Shown here piece after piece: positions 16,947-26,797 of a stretch of DNA of 64,000 nucleotides. The stretch's first letter is position 1, and each line of letters opens with the position of its first letter. A program made the translations under genes and the position numbers. The notes under the pieces are model-generated. The model was not told the DNA's origin and made no database searches. It saw only the letters and a program-made list of their open reading frames with translations. The DNA comes from Virgibacillus halotolerans (GTDB taxonomy: Bacteria > Bacillota > Bacilli > Bacillales > Amphibacillaceae): contig NZ_JAFBEA010000002.1 in the NCBI RefSeq assembly GCF_016908515.1, forward strand, positions 124,001 through 188,000, read 5' to 3'.

Positions 16947-17879
16947 ATGGCAAAAGGAAAAATAAGAACAGTATTAGGTGATATTGACGCAAAAGATTTG
17001 GGATTTACAATGGCTCATGAGCATATCCTAACGAAACCTTATGGTGGAGGAGAAAAAGACAATAAGGATCACATTTTAGACGATTTCCCTAAAGCAATAC
17101 AAATGTTGGAAGAATTTAAAGAAATTGGTGGTGGAGCTATTATCGAAGCAACGCCAGAATCTTGGGGGCGCGACACACCCGGAATGTATCTCGCTTCGAA
17201 AGAGACTGGTGTAAATGTGGTTGCTTGTACTGGGTACATGAACCAAGATAGTGGTATGACAGAAAAAGAAGACCACCTAACCATTGATGATATTGCCGAC
17301 AGGATGTACAACGATGTAACAAAAGGAATGGATGGAACGTCAATTAAAGCAGGTTGGGTTAAATGTGGTGCATCATACAATCATATTACTCCAAACGAAG
17401 AAAAGGTAATGAGAGCTGGTGCAAGAGTTGCTACTGAAACAGGTGCTTGCATGCATTCTCATACTACTTCGGGAACAATGGGCATTGAGATTTTAGAAAT
17501 ACTAGAAGAGGAAAACTTTGATCTAAGTCGCATGATTCTTGCTCATATTGATAGATTCCCTGACCTATGGTATCACCGTAAATTGCTAGAAAAAGGTGCT
17601 AATCTTATTTATGATGGACCAGGTAAAGCTAAATATTATCCAGACCAATTACGTGTTGATTTATTAAAACAATTAGTTGAAGACGGTTACGAAGATCAGA
17701 TTATGCTTTCCAATGATATGGGAAGAAGATCCCACCATAAAGTATATGGATATGGGCCAGGATTTAACTGGATTAAAGAACGTTTCTTACCAAGGTTACT
17801 TGATGAAGGACTTAGTCAAGAAGTGCTTGATAAGTTTATGATTCATAACCCTGCAAGAGTTTATCAAATGAAAAAATAG
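16947..17879 (+). CDS. Phosphotriesterase-family lactonase
   Basis: A 310-residue amidohydrolase-fold enzyme of the phosphotriesterase homology group. Metal ligands are visible as 'MAHEHI' (HxH), a Lys in 'GWVKCGASYN', 'HSHTTSGT', 'LAHIDRFPD' and 'LSNDMG' (Asp). Members act mostly as lactonases. AGGAGGG before ATG 16947 fixes the start. It leads an operon for 3-keto-sugar-acid breakdown, so it probably opens a sugar-acid lactone in the way UlaG opens ascorbate-6-phosphate in E. coli, though UlaG belongs to a different fold. A decayed paralogue fragment lies at 19.7 kb. Confidence 0.82.
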   Translation: MAKGKIRTVLGDIDAKDLGFTMAHEHILTKPYGGGEKDNKDHILDDFPKAIQMLEEFKEIGGGAIIEATPESWGRDTPGMYLASKETGVNVVACTGYMNQDSGMTEKEDHLTIDDIADRMYNDVTKGMDGTSIKAGWVKCGASYNHITPNEEKVMRAGARVATETGACMHSHTTSGTMGIEILEILEEENFDLSRMILAHIDRFPDLWYHRKLLEKGANLIYDGPGKAKYYPDQLRVDLLKQLVEDGYEDQIMLSNDMGRRSHHKVYGYGPGFNWIKERFLPRLLDEGLSQEVLDKFMIHNPARVYQMKK

Positions 17880-17889
17880 AGGTGCCAAA

Positions 17890-18543
17890 ATGAGCAGACC
17901 AAAATTACAATTAGCTTTAGATAATCATGATTTGTCGAGTTCTTTAGCTGCTGCTCAAAAAGCCCAATTACAAGTCGATGTGATGGAAGTGGGCACGATT
18001 CTGGCTGTAGAAAATGGAATCAATGCGGTTCATATTATGAAAAGTCTATTCCCAGACCATATCGTGTTAGCGGATATTCGCATTATTAAAGCCGGAGGGA
18101 AATTGGCGAAATTGGCCTTCGAATCCGGCGCTGATTGGGTAACGGTCATGAGTGACGCTTCAAATGAAACGATTGAAGCAGTAGTTAAGGAATTAAAATT
18201 GCATGGAAACAAAGATGTTCAGATAGAAATAAATCAATCCTTTACAAGCGAACAAACCGAATACTGGCGATCTTTGGGGATTACTCAGTTAATTTATCAT
18301 CGTTCTAATGAGGTGGTAGAGAAAGAAGTAAAGTGGAGCCCAGAAGTCATCAACGAACTAAAGAATTTAGCAGATATAGGGTTTCAATTGAGTATAACCG
18401 GAGGATTATCTGTTGACGAAATTAAACTATTTAAAGATGTTCCGGTTTATTGCTTTATTGCCGGAAGGAGAATCGCTAATTCCTCTGATCCTTTTCAGGC
18501 GGCGAAAGAGTATAAAGAAGAAATCATTCGTGTGTTTGGATGA
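17890..18543 (+). CDS. UlaD/HPS-family decarboxylase homologue with altered active-site motif
   Basis: A 217-residue TIM barrel of the orotidine-phosphate decarboxylase superfamily, collinear with E. coli UlaD (3-keto-L-gulonate-6-phosphate decarboxylase): 'LQLALDN', 'VMEVGTILAVENG', 'IYHRS', 'ITGGLSVDE', 'FIAGRRI'. The family's D-x-K-x-x-D metal/catalytic motif reads D62-I-R64-I-I-K67, so Lys64 is Arg and Asp67 is Lys. E33 and the YHRS His are kept. It may still decarboxylate, act on another substrate, or be impaired. It is coupled closely to the lactonase (10-base gap). Confidence 0.8.
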   Translation: MSRPKLQLALDNHDLSSSLAAAQKAQLQVDVMEVGTILAVENGINAVHIMKSLFPDHIVLADIRIIKAGGKLAKLAFESGADWVTVMSDASNETIEAVVKELKLHGNKDVQIEINQSFTSEQTEYWRSLGITQLIYHRSNEVVEKEVKWSPEVINELKNLADIGFQLSITGGLSVDEIKLFKDVPVYCFIAGRRIANSSDPFQAAKEYKEEIIRVFG

Positions 18544-18609
18544 TGAAAGTACTACTGATGCAAACAATGCAATTAGGAATCTATGAAAAGGCGTTACTGT
18601 TATTTACTT

Positions 18610-18623
18610 TTAAAGCGTTTTCA
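18610..18623 (+). promoter_or_regulatory. cre-like box upstream of the PfkB kinase
   Basis: TTAAAGCGTTTTCA matches TGWAANCGNTNWCA at 13 of 14 positions, the joint-best match in the window. It sits in the 145-base intergenic stretch before the kinase and implies separate control or an internal promoter there. Confidence 0.55.
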
Positions 18624-18688
18624 TTACAAGGTTAAATTATGAATAAATGATTATTAAAGTGAAAATATGCCAAGAAAAGGAGGCCGAG

Positions 18689-19660
18689 ATGTTGGAAAAG
18701 CGATTTGATGTTACTACTATTGGTGAAGGAAGCATCCGTTTATCCGTTGGAGAAGGACGTCGTTTAAACACTGCTAGTGAATTTCAAGTTGGTATTTCTG
18801 GAGCTGAAGCGAATGTGGTTGGAGGATTATCTCGATTAGGTTGGAAAACAAGCTGGATAAGTTCTTTGCCTGAAACACCTGTTGGAAAACGTATTAGAAA
18901 TGAATATCGCTCCCACGGAATTAATGTGGAAGGAATATACTGGTCACAAGGTTCAAGAGTTGCTACATTGTTCGTAGAATATGCAAAGCAACCTAGGTCA
19001 ACAAAGGTTATTTTTGATAGAGAAAACACTTGTTTTACAAAAATAACTTCTGAACAAGTTAATTGGGAATACTTATTAGACTCTAAAATTATACATTTAA
19101 CTGGTATAACAGTTCCGTTATCAGAAAACACATTACAGATTGCTAGAGAAGCCATTGAAAAAGCTCATAGAAATGATGTTAAAGTGAGTTTTGATGTTAA
19201 TTATCGTAATAATCTGTGGTCGTCCAAGGAAAAAGCATGCAACACTTTACTACCAATGATCCAAAATGTAGAAATTCTATTTTGTAATAAGAGAGATGCA
19301 CAAACTGTATTTAATTGCAGTGGAACGGATGAAGAAATTATAAAAGAGCTTCAAATCTTATCGAATGCCAATAAAGTGGTTATGTCTAGAGGTTCTGAGG
19401 GAGCGATGGGCTTGGAAAACGGGAAAATTTACTCAGAGCAAGCCCGTGATGTAGTTATTATTGATAGAATTGGAGCTGGCGACGGGCTTGCTGCTGGCGT
19501 TTTACATGGTTGGTTACAAGGAGATTTTGCCAAAGGGTTGAAATATGGAATGGTCACTTCAGCTTTAGCATTAAGTCAATATGGTGAAATAGTAAATACA
19601 AATGTGGAAGAATTAAATCAGTTACTAGGTGAAAAAAAACCAGATGACATTGTTCGATAA
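18689..19660 (+). CDS. PfkB-family sugar kinase (2-keto-3-deoxygluconate kinase-like)
   Basis: A 323-residue ribokinase-fold kinase. Substrate-side motifs are 'GEGSIRLSVGEGRRL' and 'GGLSRLGWKTSWIS'; the catalytic loop is 'RIGAGDGLAAGVLHGWL', with the Asp base in GAGD. AAGGAGG before ATG 18689 sets the start. As there is no PTS in this operon and the transporter is KdgT-like, this kinase probably phosphorylates the imported keto sugar acid, supplying the phosphate that the UlaD/E/F steps need. KDG itself would need an aldolase, which is absent here. Confidence 0.82.
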   Translation: MLEKRFDVTTIGEGSIRLSVGEGRRLNTASEFQVGISGAEANVVGGLSRLGWKTSWISSLPETPVGKRIRNEYRSHGINVEGIYWSQGSRVATLFVEYAKQPRSTKVIFDRENTCFTKITSEQVNWEYLLDSKIIHLTGITVPLSENTLQIAREAIEKAHRNDVKVSFDVNYRNNLWSSKEKACNTLLPMIQNVEILFCNKRDAQTVFNCSGTDEEIIKELQILSNANKVVMSRGSEGAMGLENGKIYSEQARDVVIIDRIGAGDGLAAGVLHGWLQGDFAKGLKYGMVTSALALSQYGEIVNTNVEELNQLLGEKKPDDIVR

Positions 19661-19705
19661 AATAACAGGAAAAATATTAGAAGGTTAAAGTATGTACTTT
19701 TTTGG

Positions 19706-19890
19706 GAGATATTGTTACAAAGAGATGGCATTCATAATGGGACATGAGCACTTATTAACAAACTCACAGGGCGAGGGTGAAACCATCATTTAACTAGTGT
19801 AGATAAAGCTATTGGAATGTGTAAGGATTTCAAAAGGATTGGTGGGGGAACAATTATTGAAGCAACTCCGCAATCTTGGGGAAGGCGTTG
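19706..19890 (+). pseudogene. Decayed second phosphotriesterase-family gene fragment
   Basis: The gap between kinase and UlaE contains pieces of a lactonase paralogue: 'AFIMGHEHLLTN' (~19729-19765), then after frame damage 'VDKAIGMCKDFKRIGGGTIIEATPQSWGR' and a stop. These align with residues ~18-75 of the intact lactonase at 16947 ('MAHEHILTK', 'GGGAIIEATPESWGR'). Only the N-terminal third remains. Amino-acid differences are many, so it is an old or divergent copy and not a fresh duplication. Confidence 0.8.
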
Positions 19891-19900
19891 AGAAAAGTTC

Positions 19901-20737
19901 ATGACAAATATAAAAATTGGTGTTTATGAAAAAGCCCTTTCTGATGATACTGATTTATACCAACTATTGAAAGCAGTTGAGGAAACAAGATTTGATTACT
20001 TGGAAATTTCTATTGATGACTCCTCAGATAGATTGTCAAGATTAGAAATGTCTAAGTGTGAGAGAGAAAAATTAAAAGTTTATATGAGTGAAAAAGAGCT
20101 GTATATCTATTCTATTGTTTTAAGTGCGAACCGTTCATTTCCTCTCGGAAGCAAAGACCCTAACATAAGAAGTAGAGGCAAAGAAATTATACAAAAAGCA
20201 ATTACATTCGCTTTTGACCTTAATATTCCTGTTATTCAACTAGCTGGTTATTATACATTCTTTTCAGATTCTCGAGATGGGAATGAGAGGGACCGATTTA
20301 TAGAAGGACTTAAGGAGGTTAGTGACTACGCAGCATGGAATGGGGTTATGTTGGGACTTGAAAATATGGATGGCAAAGATATTTTATCTATAAAGGACTC
20401 TATAAATATTATAGAGGATGTAAAATCACCATGGCTTCAGTTATACCCTGATATTGGGAATCTAGTTGCGAACGGATTGTCTTTAACAGAGGAACTTAAG
20501 AATATTGTAGGTCGTACATTATGTATTCACCTTAAGGATACTCGAAGAGATGAGTTCAGAAGAGTTCCATTTGGTGATGGAGAGGTGGATTTTGAATTAG
20601 CAGGGGACTTGCTTCGTAAACAAGGATACCGTGGGAACTACACGGTGGAAATGTGGAATGATGGGGATAAGAACTCACTGAAAATTTTAGAAGAAACACT
20701 TAACTTTCTTGAAAATAAAATGAGATTTCAAAAGTAA
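19901..20737 (+). CDS. ulaE: L-xylulose/L-ribulose-5-phosphate 3-epimerase (UlaE family)
   Basis: A 278-residue xylose-isomerase-like TIM barrel. The match to UlaE/SgaU is clear throughout: 'IGVYEKAL', 'DSSDRLSRL', 'LSANRSFPLGSKD', 'IQLAGYYTFF', 'YPDIGNL', 'IHLKDTRRDEFRRVPFGDGEVDF' and 'GNYTVEMWND'. The metal-binding Glu/Asp/His/Glu set lies in these segments. It converts L-xylulose-5-P to L-ribulose-5-P (3-epimerisation). No strong ribosome binding site precedes ATG 19901 because the upstream DNA is the lactonase remnant, so this arrangement may be recent. Confidence 0.9.
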   Translation: MTNIKIGVYEKALSDDTDLYQLLKAVEETRFDYLEISIDDSSDRLSRLEMSKCEREKLKVYMSEKELYIYSIVLSANRSFPLGSKDPNIRSRGKEIIQKAITFAFDLNIPVIQLAGYYTFFSDSRDGNERDRFIEGLKEVSDYAAWNGVMLGLENMDGKDILSIKDSINIIEDVKSPWLQLYPDIGNLVANGLSLTEELKNIVGRTLCIHLKDTRRDEFRRVPFGDGEVDFELAGDLLRKQGYRGNYTVEMWNDGDKNSLKILEETLNFLENKMRFQK

Positions 20738-21050
20738 CAGTTAACTAAGCAGTGAACTGAACATTACAGAAAAGTAAATTAAAGTCATTCGATGGTCTCC
20801 GTATCGCGCATTACTCTTAGCAAAAAAAGAAGAAAGAGGGTGCTTGTTCACGTCAGGTGTTCCCAATAACTATATTTATGCGAAGTTTGTTTATAAAGTT
20901 TACTTTCAGGAAAATATATACTTTTGACTTAATAGTTTAGCGAATAAATAGTCTATTGTAGTATGAGCTGGAAGTAAATTTAACATCCATAATGCGATTA
21001 AATTGGATTTTAAAATAATACAAACTTGCTTAAAAGGAGAGTAAGTTGCT
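20738..21050. other. 313-base gap before kdgT, no gene seen
   Basis: I find no ORF with a ribosome binding site, no strong terminator and no repeat. AAAAGGAGAG just before 21051 is the kdgT ribosome binding site. TTGACT near 20924 could be a -35, but no convincing -10 pairs with it. Confidence 0.4.
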
Positions 21051-22103
21051 ATGGAAATTAAAAAGACAATCGAAAAAATACCGGGGGGTATGGTAGTTGT
21101 TCCGTTATTCACGGCCATGGTTCTTAATACTTTTTTTCCGAGTTTCCTAAGGATCGGTGGTTTTTCTGAAGCATTATTTGTTGATGGAACATTAGTATTA
21201 ATAGCCCTATTTCTTGTTTGTATCGGTGCACAACTTAAAATAACTAAAATTGGAAGAGCTGTCAAAAAGGGAACAACTTTACTATTACTAAAATGGGGCG
21301 TAGCAGCTGTTATATCAATGATTGCCTTTATTTTTATGGATGAAAATTCGTTGTTTCTAGGTTTAGCCCCAATTGCAATAATTGCGGCAATGTCAAATTC
21401 ATCGGGTGGCATGTATTTAGCTATTTCAGGTGAATTCGGAAGTGAAGAAGATTTAGCTGCATATCCGATTTTAGCTCTCAATGATGGACCATTTTTATCG
21501 ATGATAGCCCTTTCTATATTTGGTTTTATGGGATTTGTGGATGGGATATTCGGATTTACAGACTTCTTATCAGTTCTTATTCCAATCCTAGTTGGTGCAA
21601 TACTTGGTAATCTAGATGAAGAGATGCGTACTTTCCTTTCAAAAGGGAGCGATATGATTATTCCATTTTTCTCTTTTGCAATTGGTATGGGGATTGATCT
21701 CTCATCTATTATAGACGGTGGACTTGTTGGAATATTATTAGGTGTCATGACTGTATTTATAACAGGTGGCCTAGCATATTTTGTTTATTCAAAAATCGGT
21801 TGGAATCCAATAGTTGGAGCATCTGAAGGTTCGACAGCAGGTAACGCAATTGCCACTCCTGCAGTATTAGCAGCTGCGAACCCAGCTTTTGCTGCTCAAG
21901 TAGAAATTGCAACTGTTCAAATAGCTGCTTGCGTGGTGACATCACTAGTATTATTACCTATTTTTATCACCTTTTTAGCTAAGCGATTGGAGAAAAAAGG
22001 AAAGTTAGTAAAGGGGGGTGACCCTAAAGATTTAATAAATAATAATAAAAATGAAATGGAGGGTGATCTAGGTGCTCGAGAAATTAAAAAAGGAAGTTTG
22101 TGA
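21051..22103 (+). CDS. kdgT: 2-keto-3-deoxygluconate permease family transporter
   Basis: A 350-residue protein with about 10 membrane segments. KdgT signatures are 'IEKIPGGMVVVPLF', 'CIGAQLKI', 'NSSGGMYLAISGEFG', 'GPFLSMIAL' and 'GASEGSTAGNAIATPAVLAAANP'. The family carries keto sugar acids with protons. It stands inside a ula-type pathway and replaces the UlaABC PTS of enterobacteria, so it likely imports a 3-keto or related hexonic acid rather than KDG. Its 3' end overlaps the next gene by 32 bases. Confidence 0.9.
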   Translation: MEIKKTIEKIPGGMVVVPLFTAMVLNTFFPSFLRIGGFSEALFVDGTLVLIALFLVCIGAQLKITKIGRAVKKGTTLLLLKWGVAAVISMIAFIFMDENSLFLGLAPIAIIAAMSNSSGGMYLAISGEFGSEEDLAAYPILALNDGPFLSMIALSIFGFMGFVDGIFGFTDFLSVLIPILVGAILGNLDEEMRTFLSKGSDMIIPFFSFAIGMGIDLSSIIDGGLVGILLGVMTVFITGGLAYFVYSKIGWNPIVGASEGSTAGNAIATPAVLAAANPAFAAQVEIATVQIAACVVTSLVLLPIFITFLAKRLEKKGKLVKGGDPKDLINNNKNEMEGDLGAREIKKGSL

Positions 22104-22713
22104 ATTAAATAAACAATTAGTGAAAAATCAATTAGTTATGTGGACAAGTGGTAATGTTAGTGCGCGTGATCCACAAACAGGGCTTATCGTTATAAAACCT
22201 AGTGGAGTGTTATTCGATGAACTAACTCCTGACAAAATGGTTGTCGTAAATTTAGAAGGAGAAGTTATAGAAGGAACTTTAAAGCCATCAGTAGATACAG
22301 CCTCCCATTTATATGTTTATAAATATAAAAAAGATGTAAATGGCATTGTGCATACTCATTCTCCTTATGCTACGAGTTTTGCAGTAAGAGGTGAACCATT
22401 ACCTATTTATACAACCACATCTGCAGCGGTATTCGGTAAAGAAATTCCAGTATCAGATTTTGCCTATATTGGCGAGGAAGAGATAGGTCAACAAATCGTT
22501 GAGAAAATAGGTGATTCACCGGCCATACTATTACGTAGTCATGGGATTTTTACTGTAGCGAAGGACGCATTGAGTGCTGTAAAGTATGCTGTTGTTTTAG
22601 AAGAAACTGCGCAAGTAGTTCATCTAAGTTTACTACGAGGAAATATAAAACCATTACCGAGTGACGTAATAGAAAAAGGATTTGATATTTATAAAAAAAC
22701 ATATGGTCAGTAG
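22072..22713 (+). CDS. L-ribulose-5-phosphate 4-epimerase / class II aldolase family (UlaF/AraD-like)
   Basis: A 213-residue class II aldolase-fold enzyme. Zinc ligands and substrate loops appear as '[10 protein letters not shown]', 'IKPSGV', '[14 protein letters not shown]' and '[13 protein letters not shown]'. It matches AraD/UlaF in length and order. It would convert L-ribulose-5-P made by UlaE to D-xylulose-5-P. The GTG at 22072 follows GGAGGGTGAT at good spacing and overlaps kdgT, so translation is coupled. Fuculose-type aldolase activity is the main alternative but fits the neighbours less well. Confidence 0.86.
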   Translation: MLEKLKKEVCELNKQLVKNQLVMWTSGNVSARDPQTGLIVIKPSGVLFDELTPDKMVVVNLEGEVIEGTLKPSVDTASHLYVYKYKKDVNGIVHTHSPYATSFAVRGEPLPIYTTTSAAVFGKEIPVSDFAYIGEEEIGQQIVEKIGDSPAILLRSHGIFTVAKDALSAVKYAVVLEETAQVVHLSLLRGNIKPLPSDVIEKGFDIYKKTYGQ

Positions 22714-22760
22714 TTTTGTTAAATAATAAAAGTTCTATACCAGATGAAAGGAGTTTATTT

Positions 22761-25133
22761 ATGACAATAGATTTTAACTCAGAGGAGTATTTGAAAAAAG
22801 TTGATGGTTGGTGGCGAGCTGCTAATTATATTTCTGTTGGACAAACGTTTATGAAGAATAATCCATTACTTCGGCGCGATATAGTTGCTGAAGATATTAA
22901 ACGTAAACCAATCGGTCATTGGGGTACTATTCCAGCAGGAAATTTTGTTTATGCTCATTTAAATCGCCTCATTAATAAGCATGATTTAAATATGTTTTAT
23001 ATAGTAGGATCTGGACATGGAGGTCCAGTCATGAACACTTTTTCATATCTAGATGGAAGCTACACAGAACTATATCCTGATATTACTCAGGATGAGGAAG
23101 GTATGAAGAAATTTTTTCAACAGTTTTCATTTCCTGGCGGAATTGGTTCACACGCAGCACCTGAAACTCCTGGTTCGATTCATGAAGGCGGAGAATTGGG
23201 TTATTCATTGGCACATGCTACAGGAGCAATATTAGATAATCCCAATTTAATAGCGGTTCCATTTATAGGAGATGGAGAAACCGAAACAGGGCCTCTTGCA
23301 GCCGGATGGTTTGCAAATGTCTTTATCAATCCAGTTAATGATGGAGCAGTATTGCCGATAATTAATTTAAATGGAGCTAAAATATCCAATCCAACAATTT
23401 TAGCACGTAAATCCGATGAAGATTTAACAAACTATTTTAAAGGAATGGGCTGGGATCCGATTTTTATTGAAGGCGAAGAGCCGATGGAAATGCACAGGTT
23501 TGCAGCAGAAAAGTTTGATTATGCTATAAAAAAGATAAAAAGCATTCAGGAAAAAGCTCGTCAAAAGAGCGCAAAAGAAGCTAAACTCGAAAAATGGCCA
23601 GTAATTTTATTAAGAACACTAAAAGGTTGGACTGGACCTAAAGAATATGATGGAAAGAAAATTGAGGGAAGTTTCAGATCACATCAAATTCCAATACCAG
23701 TTACTCAATATAATATGAAGGACGTAAAAGTACTAGAAAAGTGGTTAAAGTCATACCGCCCCGAGGAATTGTTTACTGAAGAGGGTAAACTTGTGGATGA
23801 ATTACAAGAAATTGCACCTAAACATGATAAACTTATGTCATTAAATCCAGTAACAAATGGTGGAAAAGATGTTCCATCAATAAAAATACCCAGTTGGAAA
23901 AATTATACTTTAGATATTGAAAAACCAGGTTTAATAAATGCACAAGATATGATTGAATTTGGAAAATTCACCCGTGATATTATTAAAGAAAACCTAGACA
24001 CTTTTAGAGTTTTTGGTCCGGATGAGACAGCATCGAATCGCTTGCAAAAAATATTTGAAGCAACGGATCGTCAATGGTTAGAGCCGGTAGATTCTAATAC
24101 TGATGAGTTTGTATCACCGGTTGGGCGAGTAATAGACAGTCAACTATCTGAACATCAAGCTCAAGGCTTTTTAGAAGGATATGTATTAACTGGAAGATAT
24201 GGTTTCTATGCTAGTTATGAATCATTCTTTAGAATAACAGACTCGATGTTAACACAGCACTTTAAATGGATTAAGAAAACAGACGACTTCAAATGGAGAA
24301 AGCCCGTTCAATCATTGAACTTAATTGCTTCATCAACAGTATTTCAACAAGATCACAATGGTTACACTCACCAAGATCCTGGATTAATCACCCATTTAGC
24401 AGAGAAATCGCCAGAATATATCCGAGCCTATCTACCTGCTGATACGAATACGTTATTAGCAGTAATGGATAAAATGTTTAAGTCTGAGCACCTAATTAAT
24501 TTAGCGGTCGCTTCTAAACAGGTGAGACCACAGTTTTATTCTGTAGATGAAGCTGAAGAGCTTGTTGAAAAGGGATTTAAAATAATCGATTGGGCTTCGA
24601 CGGTAAAAAATGATGAAGAACCAGATGTAGTAATCGCTGCGTCAGGTACAGAGCCCAACTTGGAAGCACTCGCCACGATTAGTATCTTAAATAAAACTTT
24701 TCCAGGGCTAAAAATTCGTTTTGTAAATGTTGTTGATTTATTTAAATTACGCCATCCTAAAGTAGACCCTAGGGGAATTACTGATAAAGAGTTTGATTCT
24801 ATTTTCACAACAGATAAACCGATTATATTTGCTTTCCACGCGTACGAAGGATTAATTCGCGATATATTTTACCGTCGCTCAAACAGAAACTTATACATTC
24901 ATGGTTATCGTGAAGAAGGAGGTATTACCACTCCATTCGATATGCGCGTTTTTAGTCAAATGGATCGCTTTCATATGGCAAAAGAGGTAGCAGAACTGGT
25001 TTATGGACAAAAAGCTTCCGATTTCGTACAAAAAATGAATCGAACATTATGTTACCATCATGAATATATAGGAGTAAATGGCTCTGATATTCCGGAAGTG
25101 GAAAATTGGATGTGGGCTAAACTAAATAATTAG
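22761..25133 (+). CDS. xfp: Xylulose-5-phosphate phosphoketolase
   Basis: A 790-residue thiamine-diphosphate enzyme of normal family length. Signatures: '[20 protein letters not shown]', '[19 protein letters not shown]', the ThDP-binding '[20 protein letters not shown]', '[11 protein letters not shown]', 'GYTHQDPG' and 'DRFHMAKE'. It splits D-xylulose-5-P with phosphate to acetyl-phosphate and glyceraldehyde-3-P. As last enzyme of the operon it takes the product of the 4-epimerase. ATG 22761 was chosen because GAAAGGAG lies 8 bases upstream; the open frame reaches back to 22716. Confidence 0.95.
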   Translation: MTIDFNSEEYLKKVDGWWRAANYISVGQTFMKNNPLLRRDIVAEDIKRKPIGHWGTIPAGNFVYAHLNRLINKHDLNMFYIVGSGHGGPVMNTFSYLDGSYTELYPDITQDEEGMKKFFQQFSFPGGIGSHAAPETPGSIHEGGELGYSLAHATGAILDNPNLIAVPFIGDGETETGPLAAGWFANVFINPVNDGAVLPIINLNGAKISNPTILARKSDEDLTNYFKGMGWDPIFIEGEEPMEMHRFAAEKFDYAIKKIKSIQEKARQKSAKEAKLEKWPVILLRTLKGWTGPKEYDGKKIEGSFRSHQIPIPVTQYNMKDVKVLEKWLKSYRPEELFTEEGKLVDELQEIAPKHDKLMSLNPVTNGGKDVPSIKIPSWKNYTLDIEKPGLINAQDMIEFGKFTRDIIKENLDTFRVFGPDETASNRLQKIFEATDRQWLEPVDSNTDEFVSPVGRVIDSQLSEHQAQGFLEGYVLTGRYGFYASYESFFRITDSMLTQHFKWIKKTDDFKWRKPVQSLNLIASSTVFQQDHNGYTHQDPGLITHLAEKSPEYIRAYLPADTNTLLAVMDKMFKSEHLINLAVASKQVRPQFYSVDEAEELVEKGFKIIDWASTVKNDEEPDVVIAASGTEPNLEALATISILNKTFPGLKIRFVNVVDLFKLRHPKVDPRGITDKEFDSIFTTDKPIIFAFHAYEGLIRDIFYRRSNRNLYIHGYREEGGITTPFDMRVFSQMDRFHMAKEVAELVYGQKASDFVQKMNRTLCYHHEYIGVNGSDIPEVENWMWAKLNN

Positions 25134-25142
25134 CGTTATTTT

Positions 25143-25190
25143 ACCAATAAGCTCACAAATTTCATCTAGCTAAAATGTGAGTTTATTGGT
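25143..25190 (+). terminator. Terminator-like inverted repeat after phosphoketolase
   Basis: ACCAATAAGCTCACA (25143-25157) pairs with TGTGAGTTTATTGGT (25176-25190), 14 of 15 bases, with an 18-base loop. The T-run is weak (TTATAATCT). Confidence 0.65.
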
Positions 25191-25574
25191 TATAATCTAA
25201 TTTAGGATCTAAAAATTTTTTAGAGAATTAGACGTGTATGAAACCAAGATATAGATGGAAGAATCGAGAATTACCTCTAGATCAATATATGTTAAGCATG
25301 TTACTATGATTTTGAGAGACTTGGAAAAACATATGGTGAAAATAATATATACATAGCATCCTTCTATGAACACTAGATTAATTTTGAAAGAAGGAGCAGT
25401 CATATCTGATATCCTATCTTTACTCAGTACTTATAAATGAAGAATATCTAGTAGTATCTCATGGCATGTTCATTTTATGTCATAATTAGTTTTACAATCA
25501 ATGCCATAGCAACTGTTGAATTCAATGTAGTTTTATTGGTAAAAATATATATAGAAAGGAGTGAGGATGATATC
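25191..25574. other. 384-base gap before the SorC-type regulator
   Basis: Short protein-like stretches without starts are present but I do not recognise them. The open frame upstream of 25575 (from 25461) is hydrophobic and lacks a ribosome binding site, so I treat it as noncoding. A regulator promoter is expected here, but no clear -35/-10 pair stands out. Confidence 0.4.
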
Positions 25575-26510
25575 ATGGACGATAAAGAATACCGAATTAT
25601 AAGAGTCGCTGAATTATATTTCAAACAAGGATATAGCCAGCAATCTATTGCTAATATACTAGGAATATCACGAACTACAGTTTCTCGCCTGATCAATGAG
25701 TCTAAGAATAAAGGAATTGTTAAAATTTATATTAATACACCTTACACTATTGATTATAACCTCTCAACTAAAATAAAAGAAAGATTTAAATTAAAGGATG
25801 CTTTAGTTGTTAACATAGAAGACGAGGATGAAACAATTACGCTGTCGCAAGTTGGGACTGTTGCTGCTAGTTTTGTAATGGCTTTACTAAAAAACGGAAT
25901 GGTCGTTGGTATTTCTTTTGGAAAGCACATAAAACATGTTGTAGATGCCATGCCTGAAAATGAACTGGAGAACATAGAAGTTGTTCAACTTGTAGGAGCA
26001 TTGGGTAGTGGTGATTCCAATGTTGATGGCCCTGTGCTAGCAATTAAACTCGCCAATACTTTACATGCAAAATATAAGTATATTAATTCTCCTGCTGTTG
26101 TAAGTGATGAGAATATTAAGAAAGCACTGCTTGAGCAACCACAAATTAAACAAACCTTTAGTTTAATAAACCAATGTAATATTGCGATACACGGGATTGG
26201 TAGTTTAGATGAAGAGAATTCAAGTATGCAGAGATCTGGATATATAGACGAACAACAAAGAGAAAAATACGCAAAGGCCGGAGCCGTGGGGCATGTACTC
26301 GGACATATGATTGATATTGACGGGAACATTATAAAAGAACAGGATTACCATACCATTGGCGCCCCACTCGATTTATTAAAAAATTTAGAATGGTCCATTG
26401 GAGTCGCTACGAATTCAATTAAATATAAGGCTGTAATAGCTGCGATTAATGGAGGATATGTTAATTGCCTTATAATTAATCGTTTACTAGCAAATAAGTT
26501 GCTTCAATAG
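25575..26510 (+). CDS. SorC/DeoR-type sugar-binding transcriptional regulator
   Basis: A 311-residue regulator: N-terminal HTH ('YFKQGYSQQSIANILGISRTTVSRLINES', residues ~13-42) and a sugar-phosphate-binding SorC domain ('GTVAASFVMALLKNGMVVGISFG', 'VVQLVGALGSGDSNVDGP', 'GAVGHVLGHMIDIDG'). Length is normal for the family. GGAGTGAGG before ATG 25575 sets the start. It closes the ula-like gene set and probably responds to one of its phosphorylated intermediates. A separate promoter is likely given the upstream inverted repeat. Confidence 0.9.
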   Translation: MDDKEYRIIRVAELYFKQGYSQQSIANILGISRTTVSRLINESKNKGIVKIYINTPYTIDYNLSTKIKERFKLKDALVVNIEDEDETITLSQVGTVAASFVMALLKNGMVVGISFGKHIKHVVDAMPENELENIEVVQLVGALGSGDSNVDGPVLAIKLANTLHAKYKYINSPAVVSDENIKKALLEQPQIKQTFSLINQCNIAIHGIGSLDEENSSMQRSGYIDEQQREKYAKAGAVGHVLGHMIDIDGNIIKEQDYHTIGAPLDLLKNLEWSIGVATNSIKYKAVIAAINGGYVNCLIINRLLANKLLQ

Positions 26511-26752
26511 GAATTGCTGAGCGCAGTCTAAAAACATGTTAAAACTAAACCATGGTGGAGACGTCAAATAATTTCGAACATAAATTGCAATATTAAATTT
26601 TATGATTTGCTCTCTAGGCCAAGGACTTCGCACATTGCTGATACCGAATAGATATGCCGTTTTTTTCAATTACTTCTATATTTCCCTGATCAGTGCGGCT
26701 TGCCTTTTAGTAAGGTCTAGCATTTTATATGCTTAGCCGCATTTATACTTGT

Positions 26753-26797
26753 AAAGAGAAACAGTCAACTTCCATTTCAAGTTGACTGTTTCTCTTT
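26753..26797 (+). terminator. Strong inverted repeat / terminator in decayed region
   Basis: A 19-bp perfect stem (26753-26771 AAAGAGAAACAGTCAACTT with 26779-26797) and a 7-base loop. It is followed by a short pyrimidine-rich tract. It may serve as a terminator on either strand. Confidence 0.6.
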
